A stretch of DNA of 64,000 nucleotides, from NCBI GenBank assembly GCA_963931865.1, contig OZ007514.1, positions 1,082,539 through 1,146,538 of the forward strand. Reading direction: 5' to 3'. Below are positions 1 to 14,000 of the stretch, one piece after another. The notes below the pieces were generated by a model that was not told the origin of the DNA, made no database searches, and saw only the letters and a program-made list of their open reading frames with translations. The position numbers and the translations under genes were made by a program. Numbering within the stretch: position 1 is the stretch's first letter; every line of letters begins with the position of its first letter. This DNA is from Axinella damicornis. Taxonomy: Eukaryota > Porifera > Demospongiae > Axinellida > Axinellidae.

Positions 1-276
1 TTTTTCTATACGGTCTGCCTGGCTTCACTGCTCTAAGTTTGATCCGTACGCAGCTAGTATGTGTATATAGCACTGTGTTAATGATGCACCATATTGTAAA
101 ACCGTTTTGCAGTGTATTAGAAATTTTATTGAGTAAAAATTTGTCAGGAGTACAATATTTCATGGTTAACTATTTTGAATACCTCAACAGAAATCGATTA
201 AGTGTGTCCAGTTTCCTGCTATTCATGTTTACAGAATCAATCTTTCGCTTTCCATGTCTCCATGCAATTCCTACAG

Positions 277-3200
277 CCAGGACAGCATCCGGGAACTGAC
301 CAGAGTCCGGACAGAGCTGGAACAGCAGTTGGAGAATGCAAATACCCAGAAATATGAGTCAGAGAGGCAGGTGTCACAAACCATGGCTCGGGTGGACACG
401 CTTCTCCAGGAGAAGACAAAGATGGAGGAGAGCAACTCCTCCCTCGAGGAAGCTATGCACAGCCTTAGGTATTCACTCACATGTACCTTGTGGCTTGGAT
501 GTATCTTTCGGTAGCATGCAGCTTCACGATTCCCAGGTTGTCAGCGCCATGCATGCCAACCTCAACTCCTCCATTGATGAAACCATGTGTGTATACTTCA
601 TTGCATGCGTGCACATCAAGTCTAGCCTCTCAGTTATAATGTGCTTCTTGTGTCTGCATGAACCATGCATTCATCAACTTGTAATACTATCATTAGATGA
701 TTTCATTGAGCATATGCCTGCCTCTATAGATGTGAGCTTGAGCAAGTGAAACAGGCTAAGGAGGCTCATGAATTGGAGTTGACCAACACATCCACCTCGA
801 CCAAGAAACTGGAAATGCAGCTGAGAAGTGCGAAAGAGGAGGCAGAAGGGCTTCATGTGAGAATCTCTGAGCTTGAATCTGTCAAACTGGGGCTGGAGAA
901 AGACATGTCCCAGCACAACCTTGCAGTTGCTACTCTTGAAGCGGAGAAGGAGAGCCTACAGAGGGAGTTGAAAGCCATGCGAGAATCTGAAGCCTCCACA
1001 GTGGATGCTCTAAGCCAGCTCCGAGCAGCAAACCAAGAGCTTGAAATGGAGACGCACCAGCTCAACAGGTCCCTCACAGAGGCTACAGAGACAAAGTCAA
1101 AGCTAGACCAGGACAATGCCGAACTTCAGAGGCTAAAAATTGCAAACGAAGAGGAGCTACACAGGTTGAAGAGCGCAAATGTTCACCTCACTGAACAGGT
1201 AGGGCAGCTTGATAAGAGGATCGGGCAGTCTGAAATGACAAAGATGGAGGCTCAGAACGAGAGGGACCAATTGAAACAGGAAGTATCTGCATTGAGTGAG
1301 GCACTAGGGAAGAGCAAGCAAGCACTTGAAGAGGTACAGACACAAAGAGGAAAGCTAAACAATGCCATTGCAAAAGTGGCACAGGAAAAGGGAGATCTTG
1401 TCCGTGAAAAGGTCAGCCTGAGCGGCAAAGTGACGCAGCTGCAGGAGAGCCTCCACGCTTCAAAGGAGAGGCTAGCTTCGCTACAGGTGGTGAAGGAGAG
1501 GCTTGAACAAAAGGTGCAGGAACTTGAGAAGCGAGTTGCTCTTGCTGAGCTGAACCAGACTTCACTTGAAGAAGCCAACTTAGCACTTCAGGAGAAACAC
1601 GACCTCTCTGTTGAGAAAGGCCGGACGGGTCCTACTAAGGAAGCAGAGCTGCGGAATGAGAAAGGCTTTGAATTCCAGCGCGTCATTGTACGAGCCAAAA
1701 GCACGGAGAGTATTACCGACAGTACCTTAGAATGTGAGGCTGTGGAACAAAAGCTTAGGGAAGCAAAGGAGGTCCATGAGAATGAGATAGCCAATCTAAC
1801 TGAACGGCACTCTGAAATAGTCCACCAACTTCGGGAGGAAATAGAATTGCTCTCAAAGGCTCACAGGACCGAAACAGCTCGTTTTGCACACGAGAAGCAG
1901 TTTGCCGTCTCTCAAATAGAAGATGAGAAGGGTTTCCTTGTGGAGCGGATCTCTAAACTGGAGAGGCTGTTGGATGAAAGGTGCGCGGAGTCACGATCCC
2001 AACACCAGCACTCCATCCACTTGGCAGCTGAGCAAAAGGTATATAGCAGTATGGGGTACAGAGGTAGTACTGGGGACACTCACTGTAATTAATATCATGA
2101 ACGATTGGTATGACCAATATCCTTTGGCTATGTTTCTTGTAATAGCTATACATGTAATTATATTGCTACAAGTATACCTGACTACGGTTGCTGCGTTGAA
2201 GTTAATACTTGATTTCACCCCGTGTACTACATATACAACTCACATGCAGGCAGAGCTGGAGGCATCCCAGTTGAATGCAGGCCGGCTTGCAGCAGAGCTG
2301 GAGGCATCCCAGTTGAACACAGAGCGGCTTGCAGCAGAGCTGGCAGCAGCTGGGCAGCAACTGCAGGCACTCCAGGGCAAGCTGGACCGAGTCAGGTGAG
2401 GGAAAACTAGTTTACCCTTATTAGTACCGGCAAGGGAGTTGACATTGCGTTGGGGGACAGCTTCATAGCTGAAGGCTCCCCCTAGGAACTCACATGATTC
2501 AGGCCCGGCTGGAGGTGAAGCTTGCTGTGCCAGGGGGAGCCTGGGAATGAGGCTAGGCTCCTCCTGTTTTAATAGTTACTGTCCAAAGAAGTTATATATA
2601 CCTCACTATTAACTTGGTACAACAATTTATTCTTGCAGGACTGAATCTGGTGAGCAGGTAGAGTCACTCCAGGTACAGCTCAGAGAGGCCTCCCACACTA
2701 TCACACGACTCGAGCAATCTCACAGTGACATCCAAATGACTGTTAGGCAGCTGGAGGCTGAGGGTGAGGGCCTCAGGATACAGTGCGGCGAGACCCACAG
2801 GCAACTTGAGAATGCCCTTAAAGAGAAAGAAGCACTGAGAGTTGAGTCTCAAGAGCTTAGACGTAATTTAGATGTGGTCCTGAGGGACTTGGCCGAAGCA
2901 CGAGATAGTGTCTCGAGTCTGGAGGAGAGACTCACAAAAGCAGAAGAAGGTCAGAGTTTGTCTCAGATTGAGGCCAGTAACTCCAATCAGACCCTAACCA
3001 GGGTGGAGCAATTGCATACGAAGCTAGTTTCTGAGCATGCCACCCTACAGGCGACTCTAACCGGTTTGGAGAAAAAGAAAACTTCTCTGCAACACGAGCT
3101 GAAATCAGCCCTTGATAAAGTTAGCCTCCTGGAAAAGCAAAATGAAGACCTGGGTCACTCATTGAAATCAGTCGAAAACAGATTGAAAGTAGCGACCAAA

Positions 3201-5913
3201 TCCTGTGAGCTCAGAGAGCAGGAAGTTAGCAACTATAAAGAAAGGGCCTCCGGTCTACAGAAAGAGAGGAATGAACTGGGCCTCAACCTTCAGAAATTGC
3301 AGAAGAGCTGTCACCTGCAGGGTGAAGTGGATGCTGCCAGGCTAGCTGAGCTTCAGTCTGAAGTAGCTGAGCTTAGGGTAACTAATACCTCTCTCCAAGA
3401 CAAGGCAAGCTTTCTTGAGACTGCTCTAGAGGGCTCACAGCAGCGATGCAGTGATCTTGGCTCAAAGCTGGTTGTTGCTGGTGAACAAGTAACCTCTCTC
3501 ACTTCTCGGTTCAATCGTACTGATAATCTTTGCAAAGATATTCAGGTGAAGTATACTCAGCTTGTTAGCATTCTTGAGGGTACGCTAGGACTCACACCGG
3601 CTGAGGAGAACGAAGAATCTGGAATTTCCATTTGCACTCCAGATTCATCTTCCCATACTGCAACAAACACCAAGAAGAAACCTTCCAAAGACCAAAGCCT
3701 CGACTCATCCGGCCACTTGTCCAGATCTCTTGCTGAAAGTGGAGTGGGTGTGAGCTTAGCTAGTCCCTGCACCTCCAAACAGTCCAGTCTGGGTGGTGCA
3801 GACATTCCTGGTCACCCGACCAGTCCCTCTGACGTTGTGCAGATCAATGTCGGGTACGTCAGAGATGCCATTCTACAATTGCAGAAGAGGCTCATTGCTG
3901 CAGAACAGTCTACTGTATCATCTGCCAAAACTCTCCATAAGAAGATCCAACAGACAGAGGAAGAGAAAGCATCCCTGGAGGCTCGTTTGAACAGTCTACG
4001 TTCATCCCTCACTTCTCTGCAAACCAGCTTTGACTCCATGTCCACGCAACGTGATAGTGCAGAGGTGACTGTAAAGCTTCAGAAAGATGCAATCAGAGGA
4101 TTGGAGAAGCATGAGAGAGAGCTGAGAGACGAAGTGCAACAGTTGAAGCTGCAGCTTAAAGGAGAGAGAACGGTAAAGCAACTAGCAAGTGATACAGAGC
4201 TGAAGAAGTATGCTGAGTCCCAAATCGATTATGAGATTGAGCGAGGCAGACTTAAGACACATGTGCAGGACTTGGAATCACACGAGAAGCAACTCGAGGA
4301 AGAAATTGGAAACTTGAGGAGCGAAGCTGACCACTTGCAGTCAACATGTCGGACAATGGAGGCTGAAATCTCACAGCTGCAGCAGAAGCTTGAAACCAGC
4401 CAGCATCTTCGCAAGGAAGCGGAAGAACAACTTAGATCTCTCAAAGTCAGTATGAAGAGCTTGGACCAATCCTCCCGGGACAGTGAAAAGCAATTCCTTG
4501 ACAAGACACAGCAGCTTGAAATGCAGCTTGCCAAATTTGAGGGCGAGAAACTTAACCAAGAACGGAAGATAACTGACCTCCAGCATCTTTGTGATTCTGT
4601 TCAGAGGGAGAAAGGGTTACTTGTAGAAAGGTTACGTCTACTTCCACAAAACCGACCTCAGCGTAAGCAGACACCAGAGCTGGATCAAGCTAGTTCCAAG
4701 CAGAACATTGAGCTCATGCGCAGCGTGAGGGAGCTACGAGCCAAGCTGGTTGAGAAGGAAAAGGAACATGAACAAGCGTGAGTGTATACGCGAGAATTGA
4801 TGTCATACAGGATTTTTTGCTGGGAAGAGAGAGATTTTCATGGGATAGTAAACTGAACTGCCTGTTCTATGGGGGTCTGGGAAGCATGCTCCCCCCCCCC
4901 CCCCCCCCCCCAACAAAATTTTCAAAGAACATAGCTGCTCTAGGATTGAATCTGATGGGTTCTGGCAACTAACACTTGTGTTCAAAACCACAACATGTTT
5001 GCACTTATGACTACCCCCCCCCCCCCCCCCCCTCTGTATGAAACCCTCCATTGTGAACACAATATTGAGTGTTTGATTGCCCTGGACTTGATTACAGCTT
5101 TAACTTTTCAGCTAATCAGCCAGACTGATGATGCTTGCTGCTGCTATAGCAACTAGTCTTTAAGAGTTTCATTCCTGCAGGTTAAAGGGCATGGCACAAA
5201 AGATGGATCAGCTACAGGGAGCCCAGAAGCTGAGGGATGCCAAGTGGGTCGGCAAAGAACAAACCTACAAGAAGAAAATACAACAGCTGGAAGCTAAGGT
5301 TGGTCGAAATGTAGTCAGCAAGAATGGAACTGTAGTTATGAAGGGGATTCGTATAGGCTACAAATTATATCTCCCATACTCACAAAGTGTGATCAAAACT
5401 TGTACTACATACATGTATATGATTGAAGTTTGGCCAATTAATGTGCCTAGTTTCTATTGATACATGTCCCTCAAGACTGTCCCCGTGACTGTCTCTTACC
5501 ACTCCTGACAGATCCATCTGCTGGAGAGTAAACTCCAAGACAGCAGGCGCAAGAAGTCTGAGTACATCGAAAGAGCCAAAGAACACGAAGAAGCCATTCA
5601 GGGCTTGCGATATGTCCTGGAAGGCTCTGTTCACCATTTTGCCTCAGACGGTCTGGAGAGTCCCACTGCAATCGACTACGAGACCTCAAAGCTCAATGAA
5701 TCTGCTTTGAATCTACTGCAGCAGCGTGGATCTGCTAGCAAAATGCCGGTTAGGAGCCACTACAGCCCTAGCACATCAGCTATAAGCCCCACGCATCTGT
5801 TCCCAAGTCCTGATGGCCCGGTTTCTCCCCATTCTGCTTCCCCACATCCCCTCCCTCGCACGAGTACGCCAGCCAAACGTGGCTACAATCAGCAGCTTAC
5901 CACTCAAACGTGA
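277..5913 (+). CDS. CROCC: Rootletin (CROCC)-like ciliary rootlet coiled-coil protein, 5' end outside window
   Basis: Exons 277(or 281)-468, 730-2038, 2250-2395, 2639-4777, 5181-5298 and 5512-5913 join with matching phases at consensus GT-AG sites and end at a TGA. The roughly 1,430 residues seen are almost wholly coiled coil: heptads rich in Leu, Glu, Lys and Gln, with few breaks. A Ser/Thr-rich hinge lies near 3600-3840. The part from about 3840 to 4400 follows the C-terminal half of vertebrate rootletin in spacing and residues (a VRDAI-type start, then QLQKRL and DSAEVTVKLQKDAIRGLE). The tail is Ser/Pro-rich and probably disordered. Rootletin forms the striated rootlet anchoring basal bodies and links centrioles. 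CEP250/C-Nap1 is the nearest alternative. The N-terminal exons lie left of position 1. The flanking sequence up to 276 is intron-like. Exon 2250-2395 holds an in-frame internal repeat. Confidence 0.75.
4891..5031. repeat. Two homopolymer C tracts in the last CROCC introns
   Basis: Runs of about 20 C (4891-4910) and 16 C (5016-5031) lie in the intron between 4777 and 5181. They are low-complexity tracts likely to be length-variable. No other feature is seen in this intron. Confidence 0.85.
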
Positions 5914-6575
5914 TGCTGTTCAGTAGCTAGCTTAGATCTAGAGCATCTATATTCAGTGGTCCTATTTACAGCTATAGCATTTCAGGGGCAAACCGATCAC
6001 TTACTGTTCTTCTTCCATTTTATGCCGTACTAACATTACGGATATCTCCTGGTTTTTATATTCTCATTATGCATATAATTATTCCATTTCAGTGGCTCAT
6101 GAAGCTAGGTCTAGTTATATTATATAATTATACAATCATACTTAACACAACCTAGTTATATACTCCTACGTATGGTACACGTAGTCCTAGCCTCGTTCCC
6201 AGGCTGCGTGGCTAATGTAGTCCCAGAATGAAGTCCTCATCATCCTAAACTTATGTTTTATAGGAAATTAAAGAACTTGCAACCTATCAGCATGCTGATC
6301 TCTCGTATGGCCATATAGCTAATTATTGCATGCAAATCAACATGATTGTAGCTACAATTGACTTTGGATTCAGTCTTGAGGAAACTCAATCTCCTAGCTC
6401 CTGAACCATATGATCAATCCTAGGAAAGCAGTGTGCCACATGCAATTTGTATGAAATGATCTTTTATATAGCAACTGCCAGGATTGAATTCCGCATTAAT
6501 TGTATACATGACATTACAGTTGGTTATAGATGCAATTCTGCTGTACAATCACTGCATGATTGATGACAAAATGAT
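5914..6575. other. Intergenic, CROCC 3' flank
   Basis: AT-rich non-coding stretch between the convergent ends of the rootletin gene and the first SLC45 gene. It holds one half of a TAGCCTCGTTCCCAGGC-type transposon end at about 6189-6205 with no visible partner. No canonical AATAAA signal was recognised. Confidence 0.6.
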
Positions 6576-6579
6576 GGTT

Positions 6580-8556
6580 TCATTCGTGACTTAATCTTAA
6601 ATGGCTGGTGAAAATTGAAAACATTCTTGCGGGGACATCTAGTTGTGATGGCCACCAAGGCACATTTTTTGTAACTACGTAGCAGCAGCTGATCATGGCC
6701 AGAATCACCCCAACACAGGTGGTCACCATGACAACATTCAGTGTCCCAAACAAGTTGATCAGGGGACCCATGAACAGTGCCACACAGAGCTGAGCAAGGC
6801 ACACACTTGTTCCAAGGAAAGAGACTGCCTTTCCCTTTGTGTCGCTCTCATCTGTCCATGGCTTGCTGAGCAGAATCCCAGATTCCTGTATGGTGTGAGG
6901 GAGACAGGGTGCAAGCCGTGGTAAACTTTAGATGATGATGCCCGGGGCCCAAAATTAACAGCTAACAAACCAGTTGGGCCTTAACAATAACATAATTATA
7001 ATATTATAGCATACAGAAATACTAATGGAATAGTGTAGCATGTGCTAACAGTTGCATAATTATAATCCTCACCACTAGCTTACGTTGTAGTAGGGGATGA
7101 GGGCATAGGGAATAGACATCAGGTTAGCCACAAAGATAGCGCACGTGATGGACACCAGGAACATGGTGAAGAGGGAGTGTTCGAATATGGCAACAGTGAG
7201 GGCCAGTAGGTGCAGAATGTGACTCCCAATCAGGAGAGTTCGGTGACCAACGTAGTCAGAGACCACCTTCAGCACCAGGGAATACACAAATATGACACTG
7301 TCTTCAACTGCCCGACACAAAGCCGCCATTCTCACCCCTCTGTTGTATAGGGAGGCAAGCTCGTACTCTGTGGCAGTTGGGGAACCTCCATATACGACCT
7401 CGCCGACGTAGTCTGTGAAGTAGATGTTCATGTTGATGTAAACAAACCATCCGAGGAAGGTGGTCAGCCAGAGAAGCAGCGTCGGGGAGGAGACGCACCT
7501 CAAGAACTCTCGTAGGCCATGAAAACTTTCAGAAATACCTTTAAAGCTGCAACAGCCAGTTTGGGGATCGTTCTGCGATGGAGTTAAGTGGCCTGGTTGA
7601 ATTCTACCATCGGCGTGTGGATGCAATATTCCATTTGTTAGCTGAACATCGGCACCATTCTTTATTTCTTCTGAACCAGTTCTAGGGACATGATCTACAC
7701 TCAGTTGAGTTGATTTGGAATCTGCAAGGTCATCCAATGGTGATCCAAGTTCCTGAACCACAGATCGGTACGAATATTTTTTCTCTTGAACACTACACAG
7801 TGTAACCACCAAACACACAACAAACACAATCAATGTAATCCCAAACACCACTTTAACTTGAAAGTCCAAATCTGTTGACTGATCAATATCTTCTTCATGC
7901 TCAACATCTGTAATTCTAAGGCTCTCCCAATCCACAGCACTGATTAGGGACCCGGTAAACGAACCAAGGGCCATCATGGCAGAGTAGATGTAGTTGGCTT
8001 TGTCACTGTCGGCCGCTGACACAGAATCAAGGAGGTACATACGAACAGGGGCCTCAAACTGATCAAGGGAGAAGTCCATCACTACAAATATGGCAACGGT
8101 TGAGAGTAACACACTCATCTCAGAACCATGAAAGAGCCTCTCTGGGATAGACCTCCCATAGGCGAACAGGGCCAGGCTGAAACACACGGCTAGCCCCAGC
8201 ACCAGAATGAAAGGTCTCCTCCTCCCCCAGCTGCTCTTGCACCTGTCACTGGCAGAGCCCAGGTAGCCCTGAAAGAAGATACCCAGAATGGGGCTGAAGG
8301 CCCACATGATGCTTGTGTATCCCTCCTGGAGGCCACCCTTCAGTAGAGTGGGAATGGCGTAGCCTGTCACCACCGTTAGGGCTACCTCTATGGCCAGGGC
8401 GCCTGTGGCGAGCATTAGAATACGTGTCCAGCGAGTCTTACTCTCTCTTGCATGGTCGCTATCGTTCTTCTGCATTCCTCCTCTAGGCTTCAGGCAGGCA
8501 GCTGCTGGATGTGGGTTCTTACAGTTACTGGGGCATGCAAGTCTGAGCAACCCCAC
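6580..8556 (-). CDS. SLC45-type MFS sugar/proton symporter, copy A
   Basis: Two exons, complement(7084-8556) and complement(6580-6885), join in phase 0 to give about 592 residues. The protein has the MFS layout: a first helix after an RILMLATGALAIEV segment, then the helix 2-3 loop SDRCKSSWGRRRPF, which carries the RRRP signature of plant sucrose transporters and animal SLC45 proteins. A long polar loop (about residues 260-350) splits the two six-helix halves. The second exon encodes the last helices (LFMGPLINLFGTLNVVMV). The family imports sugars with protons across plasma or organelle membranes, and length and loop position are normal. The start chosen is the ATG at 8556; an internal Met about 27 codons later is also possible. 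A tandem paralogue lies at 11098-14539. The exact SLC45 subgroup and substrate cannot be read from sequence. Confidence 0.85.
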
Positions 8557-8636
8557 ATATATACACAGCTACATGTACTGGTATACACTGTAGGTATTAT
8601 GCATATGAGGATATCGTAATGTGGGGGACATGTCAC

Positions 8637-9567
8637 CATATCCTGCCACAATATCACACAGCAACAATAGTACCCCTGAATGTAAGCTCAAGCAGATGTG
8701 TTGCGGCCAGCAGGGAAACACCACATACACCTGACCTGGTTGGTAACCATGCCAACTTCCGCATGAACCTGTCAAACCACAATTGCATAAATTATGACTC
8801 CATAAACTCTCAACTTGCAACTCCAGTAGCTAACCATAAAAGGGGTAATTTTCATCAGCATGCATACAGTGTGGAAACTCACAAAGCCCAACCGGGCCAC
8901 TGTGAAATGTCATTACCATCAACTAGCTACAATTTGCAAAAAATGAGATTGCATCTCTCCTCGACGCAGCGTGCAATCTCATCTGTAGTTCTAGCCCTAT
9001 TAGCTGCACATGCATGTACATTTCCAATTAGCTACATCAGAAACTGGATAGTTGGAAGGCCTGGGAATAAGGCAGTTTGTCAAGCGAGCATTGACCATGC
9101 GCCCTCACATGCCTGTACTGCAAGTGGTGAAAAGCTGCTTGACAACGACAACCAGATAGTACATTTTGTAACTACCGTAATATATTATTGTAGACTTCAT
9201 CATGCAAGAGGCACATCAATACAGAGCTGCAGAAATATACCTCAGTTATTTAGCAGAGAGACGCCAGTTTGTGCAGCCAATTGCAAACAAACTGATGTCT
9301 CAATCTCTGTTTATGTTGAGAATTAGTCTGACTGTTTCATGCTTATAAGTCGTATTTCTGCTATTCATTTGATGTGCTCAATGAACAGTATTGTGTATGG
9401 TAGTTGCAAATGTCTACGGTCAATTGAACTTGGATACTAGAGAGGTAGAACTGAGAATGTATTGCTGAGGAAGTTGGCACGAGGTCAGGTACATGTGGTG
9501 TTTCCTTGCTGGCCGCAACACATCTGCTTGAGCTTACATTCAGGGGTGGTGGTATTGTGGCAGGATA
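8637..9567. mobile_element. Inverted-repeat element, about 0.93 kb
   Basis: The sequence at about 8637-8760 returns as its reverse complement at about 9470-9567. The arms share long nearly identical blocks, for example CTCAAGCAGATGTGTTGCGG at 8690 against its complement near 9530. About 700 bp of AT-rich sequence without a convincing gene lies between; the open frame at 8619-9326 shows no recognisable domain. This looks like a non-autonomous DNA transposon. No clear target duplication was found. Confidence 0.6.
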
Positions 9568-9693
9568 TCCCGTGGTGTTGAACACTATGTAGGGACATAA
9601 TTATGCCACAGTAATAATACCCCTGAATGTTAGGTGAGTTGCATCAATTTTCTTTCTCCATTGATAATCCAAACTAGGATATAGTATTTTATT

Positions 9694-9830
9694 CGAAGTG
9701 GATATTGGTCCGGCAGGAAGTAGGGCGATGGGTTAGGGTATATTAGGGCCAGGGCTGGTTCTAGATGCGCGTGCGTTTCCGGTACCTATACCTAAAGTAT
9801 GTACTTCCTGCCGGACCAATATCCACGTCA
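9694..9830. mobile_element. 137-bp MITE with 9-bp target duplication
   Basis: Ends GTGGATATTGGTCCGGCAGG and its complement lie about 100 bp apart. The element is flanked on both sides by TATTTTATT (9685-9693 and 9831-9839), an exact 9-bp direct repeat. The architecture fits a small non-autonomous Mutator-like transposon. Confidence 0.75.
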
Positions 9831-10099
9831 TATTTTATTTTCCAGGTTTTTCTACGCTCACATAATTATAATTATGGTCTTGTTACCACAAACGTAATTG
9901 CCAAGTGTATAGTTATGCTGCCATTGTAGACCCAGAATGGAGTACTCATCACCCTGTAGCTATCACAGAGTCGGTAGACTCTGTATGTAGGGATACGACG
10001 TACACGCAATATATGCTAATATGAAGAACAATTGAAACCTGTAGATCATGCACTGAAAAAAATGCTAATTTAAAACAACCGAACCCAAGAGCAGTTGGT

Positions 10100-10655
10100 G
10101 CAGTTTGCATGAGTTCTTGTTGCTAAACTATACATGTTCCATTACATGTGGTAGCTATGTAGGAGTTAAGACCTCAATAAATCCCTCAAGTATCATACCT
10201 AGAATTGTATAGTGAAATGTTACTTTGAAGTAGTGGGGGCTACGTATCACGCATGAACTCGATGTCACACAGCCTTAACTCCTCCTACATATGATGTGAT
10301 ATACATCTAAGACATACCAGAGTACATTGTTACTATGAATGAAATGCATACGTACTTCAAAAGTATCAATTCACTATGCGGTTAGTGCAGGTTCTGAGTA
10401 CTTGTTGCTAAACTAATATTACATGTGGTAGCGATGTAGGAGTTAAGGCCTCAATAAATCCCTCAAGTATCATACCTAGAATTGTATAGTGAAAAATGAT
10501 ACTTTGAAGCTAGTATGTATCACACATGAGATTGATGTCACACAGCCTTAACTCCTACATATGATGTGACATACATCTAAGACGTATATACCATGCGGAG
10601 TACATTGCTACTATGAATGAACGTACTTCAAAAGTATCAATTCACTATGCAATCC
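10100..10655. repeat. Two tandem copies of a 277-bp repeat
   Basis: The block starting near ACATGTGGTAG at 10144 recurs at 10421, a 277-bp period. Each copy is also internally inverted: GTAGGAGTTAAG against CTTAACTCCT, and an arm around ATTGTATAGTGAAA against TTCACTAT. Each unit could therefore fold as a hairpin. No coding potential was seen. Confidence 0.7.
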
Positions 10656-11097
10656 TTGGTATGGTACTATTATATATATCTTGCAACATGGACTAACAGA
10701 AACTGCACTATCTATACTCGTTGGGTTATTTTAACTAAGTATTCTTGCAGTGCAGCTGATCAATTTGGCATATAGTCGCATAATAGTAGTACAGCATAAT
10801 ATTATAGTGTGCATGGATTGAGGCCACAGGCAAGGTTAAATGTCTTAATGGTGTACAAGGCCATTGTTTCTCTTTGTGAAGTACAATATTCTACAATCAT
10901 AATAATGGCTTTGATGATGCCAGGAATGCGCTGCATGTTAAAAAGGCCACTCTCCTGAAACGTATTCCCTGAGGTGCCACTTGCAATATCCTCATTACAT
11001 CTGCCAGGGTTGAATTCTGCATTGTATAGGACATAAATAATTATAGACAACTCTGTTGTATAATCATTAGATTGATGGCAAAATGATACTTACAATG

Positions 11098-14000
11098 TCA
11101 TAGGTTTGATTCGTGATTTAATCTTAAACGACTGGTGAAAAATGAAAACATTCTTGTGGGGACATTGGGTAGTGGTGCCCCCCGAGGGACATCCTTTGTA
11201 ACCACGTAGCAGCAGCTGATCATGGCCAGAACCACTCCGACAGCGGCGGCCACCATGACAACATTAAGCGTTCCAAATGTGTTGATCAGGGGACCCATGA
11301 ACAGAGCCACACAGAGCTGAGCAAGGCACACACTTGTTCCGAGGAAGGAGACTGCCTTTCCCTTTGTGTCGCTCTCATCCGTCCACGGCTTGCTGAGCAG
11401 AATCCCAGACTCCTGTATGGATGAGGGAGACAGGGTGCATGGCATGAGGGAGACAGGGTGCATGGCATGAGGGAGACAGGGTGCATAGCATGAGGGAGAC
11501 AGAGTGCAAGCCATGGTAAATTTTAGATGCTGATGCCCAGTAGCAAAAATTAACAGCTAACACTGTACAACAACCCGGCTTGTACCACCTGGATCAACGT
11601 GGAAAATTGGCATAAATATACAACAGGTAAAGTATAATCTCCTACCCCAAATCTCAGTAAGCTGAGGAGCGTCTGGTGAATTCTGAACCTCAACACACTT
11701 AGCCTCATTCCCACGTGGCCTGGGAACGATGCTACAACACACTATGGCCAGCCAGAAGAGGTCGGACATGGTTGACCTTTGTAAATTAAAATGACTAGGG
11801 TCATCGCTAATTGATTTCAATATTACAAGATAAATCAAGAGTGCATAAAAGTAGGTCGTGCCCCCTGGGGGGGGGGGGGGGGGGGGGGGGCGTGACCTAC
11901 TTATGCGCTCTTGGATAAATGCTTCTTCAACCTTTTCCAAATAGGACCAGGCCTTGAACTTTGATTTTAAAACTAGGACCTCTTTTGTTACAGCCTGCCT
12001 CTTGATACAGAAATCAATAATTAGTGATGACCCCAATCAGGGCTGCTATAACTTGGAAGTGTGCTATGCAGGTCTGTATAGGTGTGATAAGCAAAGCAGT
12101 CAGTGAGTACTTGTGAGATCATTGTCTAGTGGGTTCTTATGGCCAAATTCCTTAAGACTATGATTAAAAGTGGGTATTCACATTGATTACTGATTCTGTT
12201 AAAATTGCTGAGATCAGTACCGACCAAATCTGTGGTACCTTCAAATCTCAAATGTTGTACTTGCAAATAATAGTAGCCTAAATAAGACAGCGCTCAGAAA
12301 TTCTATACCATATTCACCAGACTCTCCCGACGTATGTGTTGTGAGGGTCTGGTGGATTCATCCGCTTACACAGCTCTACGAAGCATTGTTCACAACAGCA
12401 GCTCTCAGTCTTGAAACAGCAGCTCTGATGCTTGAAACAATGTATATACTGTTTGTTTTGTGTCTTGTTCTAATGTAAACAAACATTTTAGCTAGACCAT
12501 CTGCAAGGACAGGTGGACAACAGCATGTGTTTCTCACAGCTCATTCCCAGGCTACTCACCAACTTTTATCGCATACCGTACAAAAACAGCCTTGTTCCGG
12601 GCTCCTCCCGTACAAACTAGAGGTGTCAGAGTGCAGAGAAACGTCAGAATCAAGAGTGACGCTTGATTGGCTATATCCAAGGTGTTGGAGTGGCCGACTG
12701 CCATATACAACAAATTCATGATCGTGAAGAGGTGGACCACACGTTACGAATAACTGGAAGAAAGTGTACTGGAAGCGATCCAAGCTGGAAGCGATCCGAG
12801 CTGGAAGTGATCTGAGCTGGAAGCGATCTGAGCTGGAAGCGATCTGAGCTGGAAGCGATCTGAGCTGGAAGCGATCTGAGCTGGAAGCGATCTGAGCTGG
12901 GGTTTGTTTGGGTCTGGGGCCGAGACTATGCTTGTGGCTATTTGAAAGGTGAACAGCAGTGTCAGGTAATGTATATGGCTTCTGAATGAGTGTCCACTAT
13001 GGCAAGATTGACTAGACAACATTCCATTGCCAATGGACTGTTGTCACATGTGAAACAGAACACGGTCACATATTGATCACCACTTACGTTGTAGTAGGGG
13101 ATGAGGGCATAGGGAATGGACATCAGGTTAGCCACAAAGATAGCGCACGTGATTGACACCAGGAACATGGTGAAGAGGGAGTGCTCGAATATGGCAACAG
13201 TGAGGGCCATTAGGTGCAGAATGTGACCCCCAATCAAGAGAGTTCGGTGACCAACGTAGTCAGAGACACCTTTCAGCACAAGGAAATACACAAAGATGAC
13301 AATGTCCTCAATTGCCCGACACCATGCCGCCATCCTCACTCCTCGGTTGTACAGGGAGGCAGGCTCATACTCTGTGGCAGTTGGTGAGCCTCCGTATACG
13401 ACCTCGCCGACGTAGTCCGTGAAGTAGATGTTCATGTTGATGTACACAAACCAACCGAGGAAGGTGGTCAGCCAGAGAAGCAGCGTCGGGGAGGAGACGT
13501 ACCTCAGGAATTCTCGTATACCATAAAAACTTTCAGCAATATCTCTGAGGCTACAACAGCCAGTTTGGGGATTGCTATGCAATGGACTGAAGCGACCTTG
13601 CTGGGTTCTGCCATCGGCATGTGGATGCAATATTCCATTTGGTAACTGAACGTCTGCATGTAGTTTTGGTACGCCATTCTTCCTTCCTTCTGAATCTGTT
13701 CTAGGGGCATGATCTATGTTCAGTCGTAAATCTGTGAGGTCATCCAATGATGATCCCAGTGCCTGGAACTCTTTAAAAAGATCAGAATTCTTCAAAGTTC
13801 TGTGTGAATATCTTTTCTCTTGAACACTACACAGTGTAACCCCCAAACACACAACGAATACAATCAATGTAATCCCAAACACCACTTTGACTTGAAAATC
13901 CAAATCTGTCGATTGAGCAATATCTTCTTCAGGCTCAACACCTGTGATTCTAAGGCTCTCCCAATCCACAGCACTGATCAGGGACCCGGTAAACGAACCA

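Noticed and set aside
336..749. 137-codon plus-strand frame in the rootletin region
   Set aside because: It overlaps a confirmed exon in another frame and runs through the intron 469-729.
3353..4586. Several minus-strand frames antisense to rootletin
   Set aside because: They are mirrors of the Leu/Glu-rich coding strand, with no splice or domain support.
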